From Rhabdophis nuchalis (lineage: Eukaryota > Chordata > Lepidosauria > Squamata > Natricidae), in assembly GCA_039707465.1 (NCBI GenBank), contig CM077646.1, positions 79,632,715 through 79,696,714 on the forward strand: DNA of 64,000 nt, given 5' to 3'. This document shows positions 56,280-64,000 of the stretch, piece by piece (within the stretch, counting starts at the first letter, position 1; every line of letters starts with the position of its first letter). Both the position numbers and the translations under genes were made by a program. The notes under the pieces are model-generated. The model ran no database searches and had not been told where the DNA came from. It was given only the letters and a program-made list of their open reading frames with translations.

Positions 56280-59141
56280 CTGTATAAAAAGGAAGAAAAA
56301 AAACACCCCACACTTGAAGGTCACAAAGGGTCTGACTTAGGTCAAATCCAAACACAGCAATGATTAAAGCTGGGGAGCGAAGCTTGAGGGGGGCGGGGGC
56401 TGGCAAACGCAAAGTCACCCCCGCTCCCAATGAAAAGGTACCATTGCTGCTTAGCGCTGCGTAGCAGGCCGGTCAGCCGCCTGGCCCCCTATCTCTGCCT
56501 GCGTGTCTTTGCGGAGAAGGTGACTAGGTACTGAACATGAGCTTGCAAGGCAAATACCCAATTGGTCAACCTCTACTCAGCAATACACCTCGAGGGGGAG
56601 AAAAGCCTCTTTTGTTGGACTCCTTTCCCCCCACTTCTCGCATTTCAGGAAATCAAAGCCGCCGTTTCTCGCCTCAGTTAAATTCACTTCCACGTGGATG
56701 TGATTAGAAACGGGGGTAAATAAGCAATCGTTTCATCTGTGGCAAATGGGCCAGAAGTGATTAATTTTAAACGGGGAACAACATAGGTTACCTTGTATCT
56801 GATGAAATTCAATTTTTTTACTACCGGTTCTGTGGGTGTGGCTTGGTGGACTGGCAGGAGAAGGATACTGCAAAATCACCATTCCCACCCCACTCCTGGG
56901 GCCAGCCAGAGGGGGTGTTTGCTGGTTCTCTGAACTACTCAAAATTTCCGCTAACGGTTCTCCAGAACCGGTCAGAACCTGCTGGATTTCATCCTTGCAT
57001 TGAGTCTTCTCAGGCATTGGTTCGGGAGGTGTTGGTTAAAGAAGGTGGCAGCCTTTCCTCCTCCGGCTATTGCTGGGAAAATCAGCTTCTACTCTCTCTA
57101 AATGCTAGGCAACACTTTGAAGGAAGCAGGCCACACACCGCCCCCCCTCTCCCCCCCCCCGTTACAGAGGTTGCCTTTCAAACCAGGGATTCTCCCTGAA
57201 TAGAAAGAACCTCCGCTTAATTGCAGACTGTCTCACTCCTGCCGAAGTAGCTTTCCCCAACTGCTGTCCTTCAACAATGTTCGGCCATGACTCTTCGTGT
57301 CCACAGCCAAAGCAGATAGAGTTGGCTGGAGATGGGATGAGACGTGGCTTTAATTGTTTGGGCAGACGTTGGATAAATTACAACCATCTTTGTGCACAAC
57401 CCTATAAAGGTGAAGGTAGAAAGTCTCCTCACACATATGTGCTAGTGGTTCCCAACTCTAGGGGGCGGTGCTTATCTCCATTTCTAAACCGAAGAGTCAG
57501 CGCCGAAGACGTCTCTGTGGTCATGTGGCCGGCATGACTAAATGCAGAAGGTGTACAAAACGCTGTTACCTTCCCACTAAAAGTGGTCCCTATTTTTCTT
57601 CTTGCATTGTTATGTGCTTTCGAACTGCTAGGTTGGCAGAAGCTAGGACAAGTACCATTATGTGGTGCTAGGGATTCAAACGAACGACCTTTCTGATTGA
57701 CAAGTTCAGCGTCTTAGCCACTGAGCTATGGCGTCCTTTTATTATTTATTATTATAGGTTATTGCACAACCCTATACTTTTGGCCTAATCAAAAACGCCA
57801 TTGAGTTATTTTTGCCTTCAAGGCGTACCTGATTCCCAGACAGCCCCTCTGGGAATCTCTAGAATAATCCACCAGAATAATCCGCGTTTCCTAAATCTCC
57901 TCCAGGACACCGGGAGGAGATTTGGGCCCTTAATGTGGTGTGGGCATGAGGATATTGTTCATAAAACCAGAGTTGGCTCTCCCCTATTTTTGTGAAGGGA
58001 CCACAACAGGCTTTCAATCTTAGTCCTGTTAATTGTGACAAAGCCCTTGAGATGGGGAAAAATGACCTTGCCATCATGCCTGATCGGTCGACTAAATGTC
58101 TACGGAGATTCTCAACCGTTCACATTTTGGTTGCACAGAAGGTGCTTTTCAAAAGGCAACTTAGACCTCCTTACTTTTTACCTTGAGCTTCTCCTCCAAG
58201 AAGCTTCTTCAGTTCGGTTTTCTTTTCTCCGTTTGCCTTTTGGAAAGCACCTTTGGGACGATCGGCGAGGCTACTTATGGACTCCGCAGAAATCTAACTG
58301 CTGTAGCAGCACCGCCTTCCATAGGCGAAGGCTGGAGATCTGGGCCCAGCAAGGGAGAAGACACCGTGCCTCTTTTATTGTATTCCCCTCATGCAATCAG
58401 CTTGTTTTTCCAATGTGAAATGTCCATACTGGTTGGGAATAATGGGAGTTGTGCCCCAAAGGAAGGAATCCCTGAGGAAGGATTGAAGCCCTAGGTGTTT
58501 TTTTCGAGAACATCCCTTTGACGGTAGGCTTCCACGGTTTGGCTGTGTAAATAAGGGCTGGATGAAATGTTCAGTCTGAACATCAAAACAGCACACTTAC
58601 TATTTTCTTCCACTTCATTCTTCTATTTTGGTACCAGGTTTTCACCTGCAATTGACTCAGGCCCAGGGATTCCGCCAGGTCTATCCTACAAGGGGGAGAA
58701 ACATGCGTTGATTGCTGGTCCGCTCTGCTTGCCTCTCCCACACGTTTCGCTCTTAAGGCGTCTGGCGCATCGAAGGCAGAGCACTGGGCTCCCCCTCCCA
58801 CCAAGAGCCCGAAAAGAAGCGCCGGGAGCAGCCCTGAGAGGCCGGCTGGCTTCCAAGAAAGGCACAACCCAGAACAGTGGAGCATAGGTTGCCGTTTGAC
58901 AAGCAGCTCCCGGCTACGCTTCCTGCTCAGGGAGGACTTGCCTAGTCCAATCTTAAGATCCCACCTGTGTGTGTGAGAGAGAGTGGGGGGAGGGGAAACT
59001 GGGACCGACAGACAGGCCTTTGCTTTTGTTCACCCCTTTGAGGAACGTAAATCCTCTTGCCCTCCACGGTTCTCCCAGCCCACCCACCTCCATGCAGGAG
59101 AAGGCCCCGGTTTCCACTTGAGATTCCCTTGTCGGAAGTGC

Positions 59142-59181
<40 letters not shown>

Positions 59182-59717
59182 ACACACACTTCCATGATAT
59201 GATACTGGACCACCGGCAGGCAGATAGGTCGCGTCCCCCACCCACCCCTCCCAGATCCTCCTCTTGCAGATCTGAAGGAATTTTCTCCTCGACGTAATCC
59301 CTCCCGCCATATCTCTCTCTCTCTCTCTCTCTCTCTCTCCTGCGAACTCGCACACTCCCCTAGTAAACCCCCCATTCCTTTCTTACACCACCACCCTCGC
59401 AGGACTCTGACCTCCGTGGGATGCCCACCTGTCGGGCGTGGAGAGATACTTCTGCTTTTCGAAGCGCTTCTCCAGGCCCATCAGCTGCAATTCGGTGAAA
59501 ACCGTGCGGCTCCGACGGCCTTTCTTGGCTTTACCGCCCCCCTCGGGGGCTCCCGGCTCCAGCTTCCCGCGGAGGTGCAGCTCTAGCGGCAGGTGCGGGG
59601 ACCCGGAACCGCCTTGGAGACTGGAACCGGCCGCCAATAACGCCGAGCTCAGACCGGAGCAGCCCAGCGGCGCCAGCGGGAACTTGAAGACTGCCGCCTG
59701 CTCCGCCTTCAGCACCG
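56115..59717 (-). CDS. BARX1: BARX1 homeobox transcription factor, partial (exons 2-4 of an expected 4)
   Basis: Nuclear DNA-binding transcription factor of the Bar-related (BARX) family; in vertebrates BARX1 patterns stomach mesenchyme, jaw and tooth-forming mesenchyme. The three minus-strand exons splice in frame into 178 residues plus a TAA stop. Residues 1-60 or so hold the family's [20 protein letters not shown] stretch and a glycine/proline linker. A complete 60-residue homeodomain follows, from [10 protein letters not shown] to the third-helix motif [11 protein letters not shown], with Gln50 and Asn51. The tail begins [20 protein letters not shown] and has [14 protein letters not shown], which separates BARX1 from BARX2. 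The last ~15 residues (ending QVVQE) differ from what I recall of mammalian BARX1. Introns are 743 bp (58686-59428) and 2321 bp (56280-58600), both GT-AG. Exon 1 was not found, so the N-terminus is missing. No frameshift or stop interrupts the exons. Identification is by motif recognition. Confidence 0.96.
56811..56997 (-). mobile_element. Related hAT-type MITE in BARX1 intron 3
   Basis: CTACCGGTTCTGTGGGTGTG at the left and GTTCTCCAGAACCGGTCAGA then GCTGGATTTCATCCTTG at the right fit the reverse orientation of the family. No duplication seen. Confidence 0.65.
57405..57735 (+). mobile_element. tRNA-type SINE, best-preserved copy, in BARX1 intron 3
   Basis: Nearly complete: AGGTGAAGGTAGAAAGTCTC to CTTAGCCACTGAGCTATGGC. 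Includes ACTCTAGGGGGCGGTGCTTA and GTCATGTGGCCGGCATGAC. Antisense to BARX1. Confidence 0.88.
58095..58260 (-). mobile_element. Penelope-like terminal fragment in BARX1 intron 3
   Basis: Contains ATGTCTACGGAGATTCTCAA, AAGGTGCTTTTCAAAAGGCA and AAGAAGCTTCTTCAG, followed by a second partial copy GGAAAGCACCTTTGGGACGA. Same family as 38232 and 25570. Lies about 340-500 bp downstream of the BARX1 exon 3 donor. Confidence 0.6.
58601..58685 (-). CDS. BARX1: BARX1 exon 3 (end of homeodomain, recognition helix)
   Basis: 85 bp, coding [17 protein letters not shown] followed by [11 protein letters not shown]. The acceptor is CCCTTGTAG before 58685; the first base G completes the arginine codon begun in exon 2. 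The exon ends with the isoleucine codon ATA and a strong donor GTAAGTGTG. Length and phase (1 + 28 codons) are exactly what is needed to join exons 2 and 4 in frame. Confidence 0.96.
59144..59179. repeat. (AC)n microsatellite in BARX1 intron 2
   Basis: Eighteen uninterrupted AC units, followed by an imperfect TACACACACTT extension. Lies inside the 743-bp intron 2. Confidence 0.97.
59311..59339. repeat. (CT)n microsatellite in BARX1 intron 2
   Basis: About 14 CT units, i.e. a GA-rich run in the transcript, starting some 90 bases downstream of the exon 2 splice donor. Confidence 0.95.
59429..59717 (-). CDS. BARX1: BARX1 exon 2 (pre-homeodomain region and homeodomain helices 1-2)
   Basis: 289 bp. 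The acceptor is a pyrimidine-rich tract ending in CAG just before 59717; the exon begins with the last two bases of an alanine codon ([13 protein letters not shown]). It ends at CCCGACAG with donor GTGGGC, leaving two bases of the arginine codon (phase 2). It codes 95 whole residues, ending ...KYLSTPD, so the homeodomain is split between exons 2 and 3 as in other Barx genes. The minus reading frame stays open past the acceptor to about 60006, but that extension is intronic: it consists of CA/GA repeat translation and has no family similarity. Confidence 0.95.
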
Positions 59718-59820
59718 CTGGAGAGAGAGAAAAGTAGAGGGACAGGGCGGGAGTGACACACTGGACAGACGCTGGGTAAAAATAGAGAAATCCCCACCCC
59801 ATCCCCCATCCCCAGAACGT

Positions 59821-59927
<107 letters not shown>

Positions 59928-61228
59928 GAAAATGAAACTTGTGAGAAGCTGGGGGGAAATGTAGCCTCTTCCCTGCCTTCGGGAACGGCTGACTGTTCTC
60001 AACCATGAGATAGCTGCGATCCTGACTCTGCCTTTACCCGCCTCCAGTTTCTCGATTGGACTCCCAGAACATCAGCCAAGGCCTGCGAGAAGGCAGATCA
60101 AGCCGCCTGTGTTCTCTGGGGTAGACCCCCATTCTCAGCCCTCTGCATTCACCCGGGGGTGGGTGTCTGGCAGCACCTTAGAAACAAGCTAAAGGAGGGG
60201 GGGCGGGAGGGCCACGGCCTTCCTTCTGCAGAACGGCACCTTCTGGACAAGATAGACTACGGCAACAGCCCGATACATCTGGAGGGCGCCGGTTGGGACA
60301 GATGGATTTTAAAAAAAAATTCAGTTAAGCTTGGTATGGGGTTGGACTGACTACACTACTGGGAACCTCCAGCCGGATAAAAAGGAGCCCTATCCGATTT
60401 CAGCAGGACTGCCCGGTGGGTAGGGTCCTCTTTGACCCCACAAGCAACTGATTGGTCCAAAAAGATTGGTCCAGAAGGTTAAGGGCAGGCATTTCACACC
60501 TGGTTGCGCGCACGCGCATTCTCCCCCCTCCTTTCTTTTCAGGTTTAAGGGCCAGCCTGTAAGAAAGAAACTCAGGAACATCCAACCCTGCGGTGCCTTT
60601 CATGGCTCAATCTGGTGCCTTCTTATGCCAGCGATGTCTTTTCCCCTTTACCCCAATCTCCATAAATCTCATGGTGCTGGCATAATTAACCCTTCCTACT
60701 GAGGAAGGCTGATATCAGGTCGGGGTTGGGGGGTGGGGGTTGTCCCCAAAATTCAAGCGCTACCTTCTAAAAAAGGACTCGGCTCTATGGGTTAAGAACA
60801 GGGTTCCTTTCTAAGGAATCTTTGGTTGGCTGCAAAAACGTGTTTCTGGCAATCCAATCCCTGCGCCTCTTCTTTCGGGAATCAAAGTTAGAGGGACCCA
60901 GAAGTGCGGGCAAAGCAGCCCCGTTGAGGTTTGGGGTTATGCTGAAGGGCTCCGGGTTGAAGGCGAACTGAGCCCCCTTGCGAGCTCTTCGGAGATCAGA
61001 AGCGCTTTTTCTGGAACAGGGGTGGTAAGGACAGCGCAACCCGACAGATGCTGCTTGACCGCAATTTTCGAAAGTCTAAAACTGCGATCCAGGCCTCTTA
61101 GATGGAAGCTTTTCCAAAGGGATCAGCAGCCGGTTACTTCAAGGGAGCCCTTCCGTCGTAAATCAAAAAGGGTGAATTTTCCATTGATTATGGAAATTAA
61201 TGGTACCCTTCCAGGGTGGTAAATAAGC

Positions 61229-61246
61229 CCCTGTGACGTCAGGGGA
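61229..61246. promoter_or_regulatory. Palindromic CRE (TGACGTCA) site in presumed BARX1 intron 1
   Basis: CCCCTGTGACGTCAGGGG includes the perfect CREB/ATF core at 61234-61241. It lies in a repeat-free stretch (61060-61380) that also has ATTGATTATGGAAATTAATG. The motif is certain; function is inferred. Confidence 0.45.
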
Positions 61247-63483
61247 GCCTAGTTATTTCCACTATGGAATTTTTTCTGTTTTTGTTGAGGTTTTAGGGTT
61301 TTGAAGCGAGTCTGCGAGGCATTAAGACGGCGGTCAATATTGGCTTCTTTAAAGATATTATTTTATTAAGCTGCTCCCAGAAATGATGGGATTTTTTTCT
61401 TTCTCTTCCTTTTGGTCCAAAAAAATAACAGATTAGTCTTTTTGAAAGCTAGCAAGCTTTTTTTTAAGGACCAAAATAATTTTCAAAAAATGCAACCAGT
61501 GCACTTTTTTTTAATTAGACAAAAATAAAATGAGGTTTTACCTAGTTTGGTAATGAAATGTCTGCAAGAAAACAACCAAACTCAGGGAGCACAAAGGGCC
61601 AAACAATGTTACATTTGTACTTATTAGAATGTACTTTTTCATAATAATATGTGGAAATGGATAATCACATATTTTCTTTTACAGCTACACATGCAACATG
61701 TAAGTCTTATCTTTAAAAAATGAAGTATTAAATCATTCTACTGTAAACACACACACACACACATACACATTTCATAAATATATGACAATTATATATAGTT
61801 CCAGTTTTGAAACTTTTCATTTGCTTCTTAAGGATAGCTTTCAAGTCAATTATATAAGCAAATCTAGAAATAATCAGAGATGTAGTGTGGTCTTTAGGTG
61901 AAATGAGAAATAACTTGCTTTTGGGTGTAGTAGGATATAAAAATACATTTGTAAGAACCTGCAATTGTATACTTTTTCATTCAGTTGAAGTACAACTGAA
62001 AACATACAGATTTATTCTCAATATTTCTCAATACTGCACACTAAAGGGGCTCAAATCTATATTATTGCATTAAATCATGTTTCCTAATTTTGTGCCAACT
62101 ACTACTATAACATATTATTCGAAACCCTTGGGAAGAACTTGATAGATGGATAAAAATGTCAAACCTAGTATAAATATCTGGCTGACTATGCAACTGACCA
62201 TATTGGCACACTGGGAGCCATACCCCCAAAAAATCTTGGGCAACACTTAGAAAATCTGCACACTGATAAAATATCCACCAGTCAATTCCGTTCAATTCAA
62301 TTTATTGCAGTTGTAGACCAGTACATCCAAATAGTCAATTGCAAAAGGTTTGGATATATACATATACTAACCGATATATAACGACATCCTAGGTTCTTGG
62401 GAAGAACTTGATGCTATGAAGAACTATGAAGGCCAACACTAGCTAAATATTTGGCTGCTGTGACTTCACATTGTTGTGAACACATAACAGCCCTAATATT
62501 AATAACACAGGATCTATTGAAGTTCTCTAATTCGGTTTAGTTTTATGTGCATTTAAAACATACCTATTAAAACCCCTGGAACTTGGAACACAACCAGTCT
62601 GAACTCTTTTTTTTTTTGTCCTATTACTTAATGCAGAGTCTTCTCAGGCAAGTTTATGCAGAAGCAAACCCTACAGAACTGAACAAAATTTGAGGAATCC
62701 CCCCCCCCCACTTCATAGAAGGAAGAAGCCACGTTAGCTTCGGTATCTTGCCGAGCCAACAGTAACAAAAAGCAAGGACACAATAACTCAGAATCTTTTA
62801 CATCTTTTGGCAGTCGAGAGGATAGATAGAGATAATGGAAATGTCCAATCAATGTCTTTTTTTTTTATTTATTTTTTTAAGGCAAATTCTGAGTGCTTAT
62901 TGTTTCAAGGTCTGTTTGAAGGTCTCGAAGCCTCAAGGAAAGTCCAACAAGAACTCTTCTTAGAAACATTAATTCCTGAATCCTAGTTCCCAAAGTTATT
63001 CCCTTCCTTATCCAGGCGAATTCCAATCCTAACCTCAGCCTTCTTGGCCATACATCTTAAAGAACAGGCATAGTTTAAAATCATTTCGTGGAAATGCGTC
63101 CATTTTACTTCCTCTGAAGGCTTCTGAAAGGCGATGTTCAAATTGACAACCGTAAATTAGCGGCGGGGGATGTAAAACCTAGCGGATATCCTGCCCGATT
63201 TGTTCCAGTGGCAAACCTACTAATGTCTTGCTCTGAAATTTCCGCTCGGGATTCTCACCATTGATTTATCGATAAAGAGCTGGGGGATCTCCCTGTAGAG
63301 CTAGAGTCTTTTCTGCCTTCATTGTTGAAATCAGTGTACAGCCATTTTTTCCTCCCAGGGTCGCATTCCTTGCCTCTGGCTGTCAACCCAATCCCTTCTT
63401 ACCGTAGCAGCAAACTTTGAGGAGCTTATAAGCAGAGCTGGTCTGCAAGCCAAGAGGCCTTGTCCTTAATATCCAATTATTAT

Positions 63484-63493
63484 CCATTTTAGG
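63484..63493. promoter_or_regulatory. CArG-box motif with adjacent TAAT sites
   Basis: CCATTTTAGG fits CC(A/T)6GG, the SRF site. TCCAATTATTAT precedes it and GGAGTAATAAGG follows. Repeat-free surroundings. Motif match only. Confidence 0.3.
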
Positions 63494-63819
63494 CTATGGA
63501 GTAATAAGGGGAAAGAGCTCCTGCGTAAAAGCATATTTCCCAAGCGGGAATGCAGAGGCCTTCCAAAAACACTCTCAGAGACAGGCCGTTCTTTTCAAGT
63601 ACCTCCATCTATCTTATTATTAGGCCGGTGTATTTCAGGGAGGGGATATTTTCAAAATGAAAAAAAGTAAGGCAGAAGAAGAGAACATCATCACTTCCGT
63701 ACAGTGACTACTCGCTTTCACGTTTGGGGTTGTAGAAAGAGTGTCACCGGGCCAACCTTTTGGCGATCTGGCACTGTCCTCATTACGGATAGAACAGCAA
63801 TACTAACGCTACACGTAAT

Positions 63820-63898
63820 GGTAGTGAAGAAATGGCCTTTTTTTCTGAAGAGGCGTCGAGGTCTTCAGGGGTTTTACAAAATGGGTTTCTTCACTACC
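63820..63898. repeat. 13-bp perfect inverted repeat with 53-bp spacer
   Basis: GGTAGTGAAGAAA at 63820-63832 and TTTCTTCACTACC at 63886-63898. The spacer is not palindromic. No target duplication seen. Confidence 0.85.
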
Positions 63899-64000
63899 CT
63901 CGATCTAAGCAAATCCGGAAACAACTCCTCCACTGCGCGCTCTTCCCTCTTCCCCCAGCAACCTAAGGCGACCTCTTGTTGAGCAGCCCCCTCGAGACAG

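Larger units (their letters stand above)
59928..64000. other. Presumed BARX1 intron 1, exon 1 not found
   Basis: I found no minus-strand stretch resembling the conserved first-exon segments of BARX1. CpG-rich to about 61050, then AT-rich; 63060-63520 is repeat-free and motif-dense. AC repeat at 61748-61763. Confidence 0.5.

Noticed and set aside
55996..56430. 144-codon minus frame and 112-codon plus frame over BARX1 exon 4
   Set aside because: They overlap the real BARX1 frame in other registers; GC-rich DNA lacks stops.
63390..63480. Possible BARX1 exon 1: minus strand LLK-like codons before a GTAAGAAG donor
   Set aside because: Only three residues match, a stop lies just upstream and the rest of the conserved first-exon sequence is absent.
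63704..63982. 92-codon plus-strand frame near the window end
   Set aside because: No recognisable family, and it contains the 13-bp inverted repeat; not enough support for a gene.

Overview
The window is vertebrate nuclear DNA, most likely from a squamate reptile and probably a snake. The evidence is a split vertebrate homeobox gene with GT-AG introns, plus a repeat mix typical of squamates: L2- and CR1-clade LINEs, several L1 families, Penelope-like elements, tRNA-type SINEs, hAT-like MITEs, a Helitron and abundant microsatellites. No bacterial, plasmid or phage features are present. The species cannot be fixed from the sequence alone.

The one confidently recognised host gene is BARX1, on the minus strand at the right end. 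Exon 2 (59429-59717), exon 3 (58601-58685) and the coding part of exon 4 (56115-56279) join in frame into 178 residues: the end of the N-terminal region, a complete homeodomain and the C-terminal tail. A polyadenylation signal lies at 55560-55565. The first exon, with the start codon and about 70 N-terminal residues in relatives, was not found up to base 64000, so the gene is partial and intron 1 is longer than 4.2 kb. The flanks, roughly 50.5-61.3 kb, are GC- and CpG-rich compared with the AT-rich rest. A possible extra short coding segment of unknown identity lies at 51210-51368 (minus).

Bases 1 to about 50000 look like a gene-poor interval downstream of BARX1, filled with mobile-element debris. 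By family: at least ten L2-clade LINE 3' ends, each ending in its own microsatellite; CR1-clade LINEs (6480-7260, 22050-22375); an L1 with a twin-priming 5' inversion and a perfect 15-bp target duplication (18252-19954); an L1-like element with an intact ORF1 but no ORF2 (32651-34630); a decayed L1 reverse transcriptase (38650-39545); Penelope-like elements with YVDD and GIY-YIG remnants (4450-4880, 9137-10705) and terminal fragments elsewhere; two solo LTRs of one family in opposite orientations (17298-17864, 31817-32448); a non-autonomous Helitron enclosing a large TAGG array (24276-25146); and several hAT-type MITEs with 8-bp duplications, including near-perfect palindromes. Many insertions are nested.

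No operon-like gene set or new defence or biosynthetic system is visible. The most unusual item is the ORF1-only L1 (a HAL1-like architecture), followed by the inverted L1, the flanking Penelope termini and the microsatellite-tailed L2 copies. Several non-repetitive stretches carry homeodomain, octamer, CRE or CArG-like motifs and are candidate BARX1 regulatory DNA, but conservation could not be tested here.
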